This document shows, one piece after another, positions 42,753-51,385 of a stretch of 64,000 nucleotides of DNA (positions are counted from its first letter, which is position 1; each line of letters opens with the position of its first letter). The notes beneath the pieces are model-generated. The model did no database searches. It had not been told where the DNA came from and was given only the letters and a program-made list of their open reading frames with translations. The DNA lies in assembly GCF_000443995.1 (NCBI RefSeq), contig NZ_AUMC01000010.1, positions 496,001-560,000 on the forward strand. Reading direction: 5' to 3'. Both the position numbers and the translations under genes were made by a program. This stretch comes from Bacteriovorax sp. BAL6_X (GTDB taxonomy: Bacteria > Bdellovibrionota > Bacteriovoracia > Bacteriovoracales > Bacteriovoracaceae).

Positions 42753-43193
42753 ATCAAAGATTCTTTATCTAGAAAATTCATCGAGGTTATTCCGTCATCG
42801 ATGGGAATGATTAGGTCATACATTAAAAGTGAAAGTGAAGCTGAAATTAGCTTTCCAAAGTATCGTATACTGGCAAGAGTAAATGATGGTGTATGTACGT
42901 GTAGTGATTTAGCTGATGTTATTCATGTTTCTTGTGCTGCCATTTCAAAGCTTGTGGATGCATTAGTAAATGACAAGTATATTTCGCGTGAGACCTGTAA
43001 GACAGATCGAAGAATTACTTTTTTAAAGATTACAGCAAAGGGCAAGAAGAAGTTTGAGAAGGTCAGAAGTGGCGCCAGTAGTAGGTTTTCAAGTAATTTA
43101 GAAAACCTTTCCACAGCTGAAGTTTCACAGTTAACAAATGCTCTCGAAGTAATAGAAAACTTTGTTCTAAAATTACAGGAGGACCAATCTTGA
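42753..43193 (+). CDS. MarR-family regulator of the efflux operon, likely ATC start
   Basis: The winged-helix core is typical MarR: KYRILARVNDGVCTCSDLADVIHVSCAAISKLVDALVNDKYISRETCKTDRRITFLKITAKGKKKF. The first helix of the family lies upstream of the only standard start (ATG 42801): frame codons from 42753 read xKDSLSRKFIEVIPSSMGMIRSYIKSE, close to the MarR N-terminus, and no ATG, GTG or TTG lies between the stop at 42729 and 42801. AAGG at 42740-42743 is 9 bases before ATC 42753. If the standard start is used, the first helix is lost. Its stop overlaps the next start. Confidence 0.7.
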   Translation: MKDSLSRKFIEVIPSSMGMIRSYIKSESEAEISFPKYRILARVNDGVCTCSDLADVIHVSCAAISKLVDALVNDKYISRETCKTDRRITFLKITAKGKKKFEKVRSGASSRFSSNLENLSTAEVSQLTNALEVIENFVLKLQEDQS

Positions 43194-44416
43194 ATTACTA
43201 TAAAATTGCATTTTTAATTGTTACTTTTACGCCTTTTATTTGCAGCGCTTCTGTTGAAGAGCTTTATTTAAAATCTTTAAAGAAGTCTAAGCAAGTCGAG
43301 GTCTTTAAACTTACAGAGAAAAAAACTGTTTCTGACCTAGAGACCGTTGAGTCAAGCCTCTACCCAAGCTTAGATGCAGTATATGCTAATACTTATCGTG
43401 ATGAATATCCCGAAAGCTCAAAAAATAAAGAGATTGATTCTGAAGTCTATCTATCATTAAGACAAAAGCTATTTCAAGGTGGAGCCGAATTCGCTCTATA
43501 CGACTATAATAAAATTGTCCCTAAACAGGCCAAGGCATTAACAGATAAAAGTCTTGCTGAGTATTATTCTCAATTTTCGACATTGTTTTTTCAAATGTCT
43601 TCGGCAATAGAAGAAAAAGAAAGGGTAGAAGCTCTTCTTAAAAACTTAAAAAAGAGAGTTAGCATAGTAAGGCAAAGAGCAAAGATTGGGCGAGATCGTA
43701 AAGCCGATTTATATGCTCTTGAATCTCAGCTCCATCGTCTAGAGGCCGGACTCGTTCAAAGCAAAGCGCAAGTCAAAACATCAATGACTGACTTTATGAA
43801 CTTTTCAGGTCTTGATGATGTTAAAGAAGTAAAAGATAGTATCGACCCTTTAAAATTGATTCTTTCTAAAAATGTTGATCTAGAAAATACACCAGACCTT
43901 AAAAGCTTAAAATATGATTATGAAGCTTCTGTTGCTGAAGCTAAAATTGAAAAGGCCGCTTATTATCCTCAAGTAGATTTAAGCGCTGATTACAATATTG
44001 ATAAGAATGATATTGGAGAGCGTGATTGGAGAGTTAGCTTGAATGTTACTCTGAATCTATTAGACTTCGGTGAAAGAAAGTCAAAAGTAACAAGTCGAAG
44101 AATTGTTTCGCAAATTAATAAAGCCCAAATTGATTATAATAGAAGAAACACTGTTAATCGTTGGAGTGCTTTTGTTAAAAACTTTGACTATAAGAAAAAT
44201 GAATTACAAACACTAAGAAAAGCTTTGTATCGAAGTAGAGCATCATATCAAGAACAGTTAAAAGATCTTAATAAAGGACTAGTGACTCAAATTGAAGTTA
44301 TTAGATCTTTAGACGATGTAATTGACCTAGAAAAGCTAGCAATTAGATCATCTCTTGAAGTTAAGTCTTTATATTATCAGGCAAATGCTTACTTAGGTAA
44401 TATTCCTAAAAATTAA
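43190..44416 (+). CDS. TolC-family outer-membrane efflux protein
   Basis: A 408-residue protein starting at TTG with AGGAGG 7 bases upstream, with a signal peptide (MNYYKIAFLIVTFTPFICSA). The two-fold coiled-coil repeat of TolC is visible (about residues 115-195 and 320-400), each with long heptads and the R-KADLYALESQLHRLEAGL-like segment. It should form the outer-membrane duct for the RND pump that follows. Between the two genes no adaptor gene is present. Confidence 0.82.
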   Translation: MNYYKIAFLIVTFTPFICSASVEELYLKSLKKSKQVEVFKLTEKKTVSDLETVESSLYPSLDAVYANTYRDEYPESSKNKEIDSEVYLSLRQKLFQGGAEFALYDYNKIVPKQAKALTDKSLAEYYSQFSTLFFQMSSAIEEKERVEALLKNLKKRVSIVRQRAKIGRDRKADLYALESQLHRLEAGLVQSKAQVKTSMTDFMNFSGLDDVKEVKDSIDPLKLILSKNVDLENTPDLKSLKYDYEASVAEAKIEKAAYYPQVDLSADYNIDKNDIGERDWRVSLNVTLNLLDFGERKSKVTSRRIVSQINKAQIDYNRRNTVNRWSAFVKNFDYKKNELQTLRKALYRSRASYQEQLKDLNKGLVTQIEVIRSLDDVIDLEKLAIRSSLEVKSLYYQANAYLGNIPKN

Positions 44417-44430
44417 GAAGGTTATATATT

Positions 44431-47400
44431 ATGAGTTTATCATCTCTATCAATTAAAAATCCTGTTTTCGCATGGATGTTAATGTTTTCGCTAATCCTGT
44501 TTGGTATACTAGGATTTAGAGAACTTGGAATTAATGAAAACCCTGATGTCGATTATCCATCGATTTCTATAGCGTATGAATACGAAGGTGCAACACCAGA
44601 GGTCGTAGAAAAAGATGTTTTAGAGCCTGCTGAATCGGTTCTTGTCTCAATGCAAGGGATTAAAGATATGACGTCAACAGCTGGGCGTGGCCAAGGTCGT
44701 ATCAATCTTGAGTTTACACTTGATAAGGATATCGACTTTGCGCTTCAGGAAGTTCAAACTCTCTTAGGACGAGCTCAAAGACAATTACCAGATATTGTTG
44801 AAACTCCTACTGTAACAAAGTCAAATGCGGCGGATGATCCAATACTTTATCTTGCACTTGTTTCTGATACTCTTTCTGAAAGAGAGCTAAATATTCTATT
44901 TAAAGATGGTGTTATTGATCAGATCACAACAATCGAAGGTGTTTCTGAAGTTCGCGCTTTTGGAGCACGCGAACCAATGATGAGAGTTGATGTTATTGCA
45001 GAGAAGCTCGATTCATTTCAACTAACCCTATCTGATATTGTACAAACACTTCAAAGAGAGAGTGTGGAGCTTCCAGCTGGTAAGTTTGAAACTCTAAAGG
45101 ACGAGAAAAGCTTACGTGTCTTAGGTGAAGGACGTACTGTTGATGATTTTAAGAATATGATTATCAGTCGACGTGGTGGGCGAGCAAATTATGTTCCAAT
45201 TCGACTATCAGAAGTTGCAAATATCTATGCAGGTGTTGAAAATCGTACAAGAATTTCACGTGTGAACCAAAAACCTTCTCTTTCAATGCCTATTTATAAG
45301 CAAAGAGGAGTGAATGCTGTTGATGTTGCTGATCGTGTGAAAGCACGAGTCAAAGAGATTTCTGAAAATCTTCCGGATGGTACAAGTCTTACGGTAAACT
45401 TTGATCGTACTTCTTTCATTCGATTATCAATTGGAGAGCTTCTACAAAACTTAGTTCTCTCAGTTTTATTAACTTCTTTAGTATGTTGGTTATTTCTAAA
45501 CTCTATGTCGGCAACAATTAATATAGTTCTGGCAATCCCAACTGCTATTATTGGTACTTTTTCTTTTATGTATTTAATGGGCTTCTCATTAAATACATTC
45601 TCACTTTTGGGTCTGACTTTAGCTATTGGAATTGTTGTTGATGATGCCATTGTTATGCTTGAAAATATTGTCCGATATGCAAAGAAGGGACATGATAAAG
45701 TACAGGCGTCTTTTAAGGGAAGTAAGGAAATTGCATTTGCGGTTCTTGCTACGACTGCAGTTCTTATCGCAATCTTTGCTCCGATTACTCTTATGCCTGG
45801 AATAGAAGGGCGATTCTTTAAGGAATTTGCCTTAACAATCTGTATTGCTGTTTCTCTATCTTCTCTAGAGGCCCTTACTCTTGCACCGATGAGATGTTCA
45901 CAATTTCTAAACGTTACATCTAAAGGGATCTTTATTCACCACTGGGTTAATAGTGCAGTAGACTTTGGAAATAAAATCTATATGGGAGTTTTAAAATTCT
46001 CACTTGGACATCGTTTAAAAGTTATTCTTATTTCTACGGTTGTTATCTTAGCTTCATTTATGTCGCTAAATCACATTGATAAAGAATTTGCACCAGAATC
46101 AGATCGAAGCTTCATGTTTGTTATCTTCATTGCTCCAGATGGAGCAAGTTTAGATTATACAAATGAGAAAGTTAAAGAGTATGAAGCAATCGTTTCTAAG
46201 AACGAAAATATCGAAAGAATGATTGTTGCTGTTGGTGGTGGACGTGGAGCCTCTTCTGGTAACCGAGGTTTTGGGGTTATCATCCTTAAAGACCGTGATA
46301 AAAGAGAGCTGACACAATTTCAGATAGCTTCCCAATTAAGAAAAGATCTATCTGTTATCAAAGGACTTCATATTATTGTTAGAGATAGAATGGGGTCTGC
46401 AATTGGTGGCCGAAGAGGAAGTCCAATTGAGTTTACAATTACTGGCCCAGATGCGGAAATCCAAGCTCAACTATATGAGCAATTAGCGAAAGGGATGAAA
46501 GAATCTGATCTAATGGTTGGAATTCGCTCCGATGATATTGGTGAACTTCCTGAAGTTCACATCATTCCAGATCGTCTTAAGGCCCAACAACGTGGGGTTG
46601 AAGTTAATACTATTGCTACAGCTTTAAATGTTGGTGTTGCTGGGGCGCCTGCAACAAAGTATACAGAACGAGGAAGACGTTATGACGTCTTTGTTCAGCT
46701 AGCAGAAGAAGATCGTACTAGAGAGAATATCTCATCACTTCTTCTACAAAATAACCGTGGAGAGTTTGTTACATTAAGTGAAGTTGTAAAGATTGAAGAT
46801 GCCTTTGGGCCACAGACGATTTACCGTGAAAATCGTTCAAGAGGTGTTCGAGTCGATGCTAACTTAAAAGAAGGTGTCGCTCAGAGTAAGGCCATCGATT
46901 ATATCAAAGAATTAGGAGAGAAGGTTTTACCTAAAGGTTACTACCTTAAATTCTCAAAAGACCTAAATGAGTCATTATTTAGCGTTCTTATGATTATGGT
47001 TCTTGGTCTTGTTATTGCCTACATGGTTTTAGCAAGTCAGTTCAATTCTTTCTCTGACCCAATTACTGTTTTCTTGGCCGTACCATTTGGACTAGCGGGG
47101 TCTTTCATTGCTCTATGGCTATCTGGTAGTACCTTAAATATCTACTCGATGATTGGGATTCTCTTAACGATGGGTATTGTTAAGAAGACATCAATTCTTA
47201 TCGTTGAATTCTCAAATCAATTACGTGATGAAGGAAAGGAATTAGCTGACGCTATCTTAGAAGCATGTAAAACAAGATTTAGACCGATTATTATGACAAC
47301 TTTTACAACTCTTGCATCGGCGGTTCCTGCAGCTGTTATTATTGGTGCTGGTTCTGAAACGAGAAGACCTATGGCCCTAGTTATTATCGGTGGGGTATTC

Positions 47401-47487
47401 CTTTCAACGATCTTTACCTTAGTTGTTGTACCTTGTTTCTATTCTTTAATTGCAAGGCCTAGAAGAAAGATTTTAGAAGAAGTTTAG
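44431..47487 (+). CDS. RND multidrug efflux pump (HAE1 family)
   Basis: A 1018-residue RND pump. It starts MSLSSLSIKNPVFAWMLMFSLILFGILGFRELG. The relay motif GIVVDDAIVMLENIV holds D404 and D405. Two repeats of six membrane helices frame two large periplasmic loops (about residues 30-330 and 545-850). The end is MALVIIGGVFLSTIFTLVVVPCFYSLIARP. It lies 14 bases downstream of TolC and should pump drugs or other compounds using proton flow. A MarR regulator starts the operon. Confidence 0.93.
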   Translation: MSLSSLSIKNPVFAWMLMFSLILFGILGFRELGINENPDVDYPSISIAYEYEGATPEVVEKDVLEPAESVLVSMQGIKDMTSTAGRGQGRINLEFTLDKDIDFALQEVQTLLGRAQRQLPDIVETPTVTKSNAADDPILYLALVSDTLSERELNILFKDGVIDQITTIEGVSEVRAFGAREPMMRVDVIAEKLDSFQLTLSDIVQTLQRESVELPAGKFETLKDEKSLRVLGEGRTVDDFKNMIISRRGGRANYVPIRLSEVANIYAGVENRTRISRVNQKPSLSMPIYKQRGVNAVDVADRVKARVKEISENLPDGTSLTVNFDRTSFIRLSIGELLQNLVLSVLLTSLVCWLFLNSMSATINIVLAIPTAIIGTFSFMYLMGFSLNTFSLLGLTLAIGIVVDDAIVMLENIVRYAKKGHDKVQASFKGSKEIAFAVLATTAVLIAIFAPITLMPGIEGRFFKEFALTICIAVSLSSLEALTLAPMRCSQFLNVTSKGIFIHHWVNSAVDFGNKIYMGVLKFSLGHRLKVILISTVVILASFMSLNHIDKEFAPESDRSFMFVIFIAPDGASLDYTNEKVKEYEAIVSKNENIERMIVAVGGGRGASSGNRGFGVIILKDRDKRELTQFQIASQLRKDLSVIKGLHIIVRDRMGSAIGGRRGSPIEFTITGPDAEIQAQLYEQLAKGMKESDLMVGIRSDDIGELPEVHIIPDRLKAQQRGVEVNTIATALNVGVAGAPATKYTERGRRYDVFVQLAEEDRTRENISSLLLQNNRGEFVTLSEVVKIEDAFGPQTIYRENRSRGVRVDANLKEGVAQSKAIDYIKELGEKVLPKGYYLKFSKDLNESLFSVLMIMVLGLVIAYMVLASQFNSFSDPITVFLAVPFGLAGSFIALWLSGSTLNIYSMIGILLTMGIVKKTSILIVEFSNQLRDEGKELADAILEACKTRFRPIIMTTFTTLASAVPAAVIIGAGSETRRPMALVIIGGVFLSTIFTLVVVPCFYSLIARPRRKILEEV

Positions 47488-47494
47488 GATTTGT

Positions 47495-47512
47495 GCCCAT
47501 CTGATGGTGGGC
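47495..47512. terminator. Possible bidirectional terminator between RND and endA-like genes
   Basis: GCCCATC (47495-47501) pairs with GGTGGGC (47506-47512) with one wobble, between the ends of two convergent genes. T-runs next to it are short. Confidence 0.4.
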
Positions 47513-47527
47513 CCAATCTTTTGAAGT

Positions 47528-48190
47528 CTAGAAGTTTGAAATTTCATTAACCCAATCAGGGTTTAAAATAAACGGATTGATATTTCCTTGAAGAGATTTG
47601 ATAATCTCATTTCTCTCTAGTTCTCGCTCATCTACTGGATCCAGTTTATTCCAAGCTCTGAGAGTTTCCTCTTGATCCTTATCAATTGAAAAATCATAGC
47701 GAACAGCAAAGTAGAACATTGCTCGCGCAACATTTCCTTTGTGGCCATTTTGTGGCTCAAAGCAATCCTGAGCATAATCATCAAAGCCTTGAATACTTCC
47801 ATCCATTTGCCAGTAATTGTAAGCAGCATTACAAAAAGGAAGATTTGCTCTCTTACTATTAGACTCTTTACTCGTTAGAAAGAGGTGGTGCATATCACTA
47901 TTGGCAGGAAGCTCTTTTGCTCCCTTTGACTGAGGCCATGTGTGTTCAATATTGATTTTGAAATTCTTCTCTTTTTGCTGATATCTCTTCTTACACTGGC
48001 TAGGTGTGTAGACACTACAAATAACACCATCAACATTGTCCACCATCGAAAACATCACTTTTTTAACTTCTTTGTACTCAAGGGCCACGTGGTTCTTCTT
48101 TGCGATTTGGGCAATATCAAAACGTGTGATGGCATTTGCTTGAGTTGATAGACATAAGATGATTAGGAAATTTGTAATAAGATTTTTCAT
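47528..48190 (-). CDS. Secreted endonuclease I (EndA family)
   Basis: A 220-residue protein with a signal peptide (MKNLITNFLIILCLSTQANA). NINIEHTWPQSKG (here FKINIEHTWPQSKG) contains the catalytic beta-beta-alpha His, NSDMHHLFLTSKESNSKRANLPF the family follow-up, and GHKGNVARAMFYFAVRYDF the metal-binding helix with Asn. These are the marks of EndA/NucM endonuclease I, which degrades DNA in the periplasm or outside. Four cysteines may form disulphides. It is convergent with the RND gene. Confidence 0.9.
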   Translation of the reverse strand: MKNLITNFLIILCLSTQANAITRFDIAQIAKKNHVALEYKEVKKVMFSMVDNVDGVICSVYTPSQCKKRYQQKEKNFKINIEHTWPQSKGAKELPANSDMHHLFLTSKESNSKRANLPFCNAAYNYWQMDGSIQGFDDYAQDCFEPQNGHKGNVARAMFYFAVRYDFSIDKDQEETLRAWNKLDPVDERELERNEIIKSLQGNINPFILNPDWVNEISNF

Positions 48191-48307
48191 AGGTAATCAA
48201 TATGTTATGCAAGATATATTGTCCAAGAACAGTGTAAAATTGTACTCGTATATGCAGGTGCTAAGTTGTTGAAATTACATAAATATTTTACTTTTATAAA
48301 TATCTAA

Positions 48308-48374
48308 TTTGATGAATGTCAAAATAAATATTGATCTTTTCTTTTTTTAGTTTACTTTGACGGATATCAAAATA
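48308..48374. promoter_or_regulatory. Two operator-like sites in front of the ArsR operon
   Basis: Two similar 19-base elements start with TTTGA and end with TCAAAATA: 48308-48326 (TTTGATGAATGTCAAAATA) and 48356-48374 (TTTGACGGATATCAAAATA). Each has TTTGA/TCAAA half-sites around a 6-base centre and they lie 48 bases apart, the second 14 bases before the first gene. The ArsR-type protein encoded two genes later is the likely ligand. Confidence 0.6.
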
Positions 48375-48388
48375 GATCGAGGGGTATT

Positions 48389-48709
48389 ATGAACTTTTTA
48401 GATGAATTAAGAGAGCTTTCAAAACAGGCATCGAATCTCAGTAGAGGAAAAATCGATATCAATATTGAAAGAAAAATTAGAGAAAATGTTTTTGAAATTA
48501 TGGAAGAGCTTTATGGTAATGCGACTCCGGCCAATTTTATCAAAACGACAAAGCTTATGTATAGAGATTGGTCTCAAAGCTATAGCGAAGATATTAGATT
48601 TGGCCGTGATGAGGATGCAGACAAAGCAATGATTAAGCTTAGTATATTTGAGTGGATAGTATCTCTACCATCTGTTCAAGAAATGCGCTCATCTCTTGGT
48701 GAAGGCTAA
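48389..48709 (+). CDS. Small hypothetical protein of the ArsR operon
   Basis: A 106-residue helical, charged protein (MNFLDELRELSKQASNLSRG...) with no recognised motif, signal or membrane segment. GAGGGG precedes the ATG, and its stop directly abuts the start of the ArsR-type gene. The two operator-like sites in front suggest it is repressed by its neighbour. Confidence 0.5.
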   Translation: MNFLDELRELSKQASNLSRGKIDINIERKIRENVFEIMEELYGNATPANFIKTTKLMYRDWSQSYSEDIRFGRDEDADKAMIKLSIFEWIVSLPSVQEMRSSLGEG

Positions 48710-49246
48710 ATGATGAGTCTTGCAAAAGTATTCAAAGTCTTAGGGGATGAGGCGAGATTGAGTATTATTAGAAGCCTTACAGAGAAAGATCTTTATGCAG
48801 AAGTTCTTGCGGAAAGACTTTCTCTTTCTCCTGGTACGATTACACATCATTTAAAAAAATTAGAGGCCGTAGGACTTATTAAGTCTCGTAAAGAGCAGTA
48901 CTATAAAGTCTTTTCACTTCAAAAGAAGGTATTAGATAAAAATATTTTAAACTCAATTCTTGAAGTCTCAATTTCTAACGAAGATGAAAATGAAGTTCAA
49001 TATGAGCAAAAGATAATTAAATCATTTTTTAAAAATGGAGAACTGAAGTCGATTCCTGTGCAACGAAAAAAGAGGCTTGTTATCTTAAAGCATCTACTAC
49101 AAGAGTTTAAGAAGGGGAGAGACTACACAGAAGCCGAGGTAAACGAAAGACTTGAAAAGTATAATGAAGACTTTTGTACAATTAGACGCGAGTTTATTGC
49201 AGAGAAGCTCATGTCTAGAAAATCTGGTGTTTATAGAGTTGTTTAA
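48710..49246 (+). CDS. ArsR-type regulator fused to DUF2087
   Basis: A 178-residue protein. The N-terminus is an ArsR winged helix (LAKVFKVLGDEARLSIIRSLTEKDLYAEVLAERLSLSPGTITHHLKKLEAVGLIKSRKEQYYKVFSL). The C-terminus is DUF2087: IPVQRKKRLVILKHLLQEFKKGRDYTEAEVNERLEKYNEDFCTIRREFIAEKLMSRKSGVYRVV. DUF2087-ArsR fusions are known, and the ligand is unclear. A second ATG (48713) may be used. It likely binds the two operator-like sites at 48308-48374. Confidence 0.85.
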   Translation: MMSLAKVFKVLGDEARLSIIRSLTEKDLYAEVLAERLSLSPGTITHHLKKLEAVGLIKSRKEQYYKVFSLQKKVLDKNILNSILEVSISNEDENEVQYEQKIIKSFFKNGELKSIPVQRKKRLVILKHLLQEFKKGRDYTEAEVNERLEKYNEDFCTIRREFIAEKLMSRKSGVYRVV

Positions 49247-49361
49247 GTGCGAAATCAAAAAAGTTTTATCAAGAGATTAATGAATGCCGTTAATAATTAA
49301 GTACATTCTTCATTTAAATGGTATAAAATAATTAATCTATTAATAACGAATAAGGATGGCC

Positions 49362-50339
49362 ATGAGTCAACAACAATATATTTTTGTATGCACTAATCCA
49401 GGAAATGAAATTCTTTTAAAAGAAGAGATAAAGATATTTTATCCAGAATTAGTTTTAAGTTTTTCTAAGAAAGGCTTTGTGACATTTAAGAATACAGGTG
49501 TTTCGTATGACTTGAAAACGATTTCACAACTTCAACTAACATTTGCAACACGAAGTGGAATCTTCTACGGGAAATCAACGCCTGAAAATATTGTAAGTGA
49601 TGTGAAGGCATCAGGGCTTGATAGTGAAGATTTCATGATCCATAGCTTTGCAATTGGGTGTGAGACTGACTTCGATGCTCAGGCAGCCTTTGGACGTGAA
49701 ATAAATGAATATAGTGCTGAAGGAAAGATCGTTATTGATTTAGTTAGCTTAGGGCCAAATGAGATTTGGTTTGGAGCTCACTGTGTGGCAAATGGTTGTA
49801 CTCGCTATCCTAATTCTATGGTTGAAATCGAAACTCCTGAAAATGCCGTTTCAAAAGGGTACTTAAAGCTTTTTCAAATTTTGAAACTTTATGCGGTAAA
49901 ATTATTTAAAGGTGACCTATGGCTCGATTTTGGTTGTGCCCCTGGTGGTGCCTCTCAACTTCTATTAGATGAAGGATGCAAGGTTGTTGGAATTGATCCT
50001 GCAAAAATAAGTCCAGCAGTCGCTATTCATAAAAACTTCTCACATATGAAAAGATCAGTTCAGGATCTTTCACATGAAGATCTGCCTGAGGACGTGCGCT
50101 GGATTCATGCCGATATTAATATTAATCCTAAGCAATCAATTAAAGAAGTCCTAAGACTAGCAAAGAAGTATAATCGAACATTAAAGGGAATTATCTTTAC
50201 TGTTCAGGTTGTAAAGATGGAATATATTGAAAATATCGAATCATTTGAAGATCAATTCTATGATTGGGGATTTCACAATATCATTAGTCGACAAATTCCT
50301 TCTCACAAAAAGGAATACGTTATTATAGCGACAAGATAG
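49362..50339 (+). CDS. RlmM-like rRNA ribose methyltransferase
   Basis: A 325-residue protein with an N-terminal THUMP-like part (about residues 1-145) and a C-terminal SAM domain: DLWLDFGCAPGGASQLLLDEGCKVVGIDPAKIS. Later VRWIHADININP and GIIFTVQVVKMEYIENI follow, ending in a short HKKEYVIIA strand. The order is that of RlmM (23S rRNA C2498 2'-O-methyltransferase) and related FtsJ enzymes. AAGGA 6 bases upstream favours 49362 over 49356. The methylated nucleotide cannot be told. Confidence 0.78.
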   Translation: MSQQQYIFVCTNPGNEILLKEEIKIFYPELVLSFSKKGFVTFKNTGVSYDLKTISQLQLTFATRSGIFYGKSTPENIVSDVKASGLDSEDFMIHSFAIGCETDFDAQAAFGREINEYSAEGKIVIDLVSLGPNEIWFGAHCVANGCTRYPNSMVEIETPENAVSKGYLKLFQILKLYAVKLFKGDLWLDFGCAPGGASQLLLDEGCKVVGIDPAKISPAVAIHKNFSHMKRSVQDLSHEDLPEDVRWIHADININPKQSIKEVLRLAKKYNRTLKGIIFTVQVVKMEYIENIESFEDQFYDWGFHNIISRQIPSHKKEYVIIATR

Positions 50340-50355
50340 TTATATAGGTACAAAT

Positions 50356-51252
50356 ATGGAAAAGAAACTTATCCCGTGGGGCGACAAAGAAAAAGATAAT
50401 TGGCGTAAAGAGCAAACAATAAAGAGATCGTACCTAGAAGAAGTGGTAACAAAGATCAAGAAATTAGATAGGCTTTTTGACATCTTTCAATATGGTGCAC
50501 TTCCTTATGATGAAGAAAAGTACCCACTTTATTTAATTAAAAGTAAGAACTTTTCACCAGAGAAAAGAACGATTCTTATAACTGGTGGCGTCCATGGTTA
50601 TGAAACAAGTGGAGTTCACGGGGCCCTTGCTTTTCTTGAAAGAGAAGCTAGTAATTATAAAGAATCATTTAACTTTATCGTTGCTCCATGTATTGGCCCT
50701 TGGGGGTATGAGACAATTAATCGTTGGAATCCAATGACTGTTGATCCAAATCGCTCTTTCTATACAAATGGGCCAGCTCCAGAGTGTAATCTTGTCATGA
50801 AGGCCATAGCAGACTTAGGTGTTGAAGTCTTTGCCCACTTCGATCTTCACGAGACGACAGATACCGACAACACTATTTTTAGGCCGGCCTTAGAAAAGAG
50901 AGATGGTATCCCTCAAGAAGTTTGGGATATTCCTGATGGATTCTATCTTGTTGCAGATAGTGAAAACCCTTGCCCTGACTTCCAAAAGGCGATCATTAAT
51001 TCTGTTCGTAAGGTCACGCATATTGCACCAGCGGATAAGAGTGGCAAGATAATAGGGGCCACCATTGAACAAGAGGGGGTCATTAACTATGCCCTAAAGA
51101 AGCTACATCTTTGTGCATCTTTTTCTAATGCAATATATTCCACAACAACGGAAGTTTATCCAGATAGTCCAAAGGTGAGTGAAGAGGATTGTGTAGATGC
51201 ACAGGTTGCCGCCATTGTTGGTGGCCTTGATCATTTACTAACTCAGAAATGA
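50356..51252 (+). CDS. M14-family zinc peptidase/deacylase (AstE-like possible)
   Basis: A 298-residue protein. TILITGGVHGYETSGVHGALAFLE holds the zinc ligands HxxE of the M14/AstE superfamily, VDPNRSFYT is the substrate-binding loop ('DPNR.F'), and VFAHFDLHETTDTD gives the third zinc ligand. AstE/aspartoacylase and carboxypeptidase-type members share this order; the short length fits the deacylase type. No signal peptide, so cytoplasmic. It lies 16 bases behind the RlmM-like gene, perhaps in one operon. Confidence 0.82.
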   Translation: MEKKLIPWGDKEKDNWRKEQTIKRSYLEEVVTKIKKLDRLFDIFQYGALPYDEEKYPLYLIKSKNFSPEKRTILITGGVHGYETSGVHGALAFLEREASNYKESFNFIVAPCIGPWGYETINRWNPMTVDPNRSFYTNGPAPECNLVMKAIADLGVEVFAHFDLHETTDTDNTIFRPALEKRDGIPQEVWDIPDGFYLVADSENPCPDFQKAIINSVRKVTHIAPADKSGKIIGATIEQEGVINYALKKLHLCASFSNAIYSTTTEVYPDSPKVSEEDCVDAQVAAIVGGLDHLLTQK

Positions 51253-51385
51253 TTATTTAAGTATTTTGACCTAATATTAGTTATCTAGCTTCGTAAAATA
51301 GTTATGAATTAATTTTAAAATTATATTTAACTTTTATAACTAAATGTCGACTAGAGAGGTATGATAACGATATTGGGAGTATATA

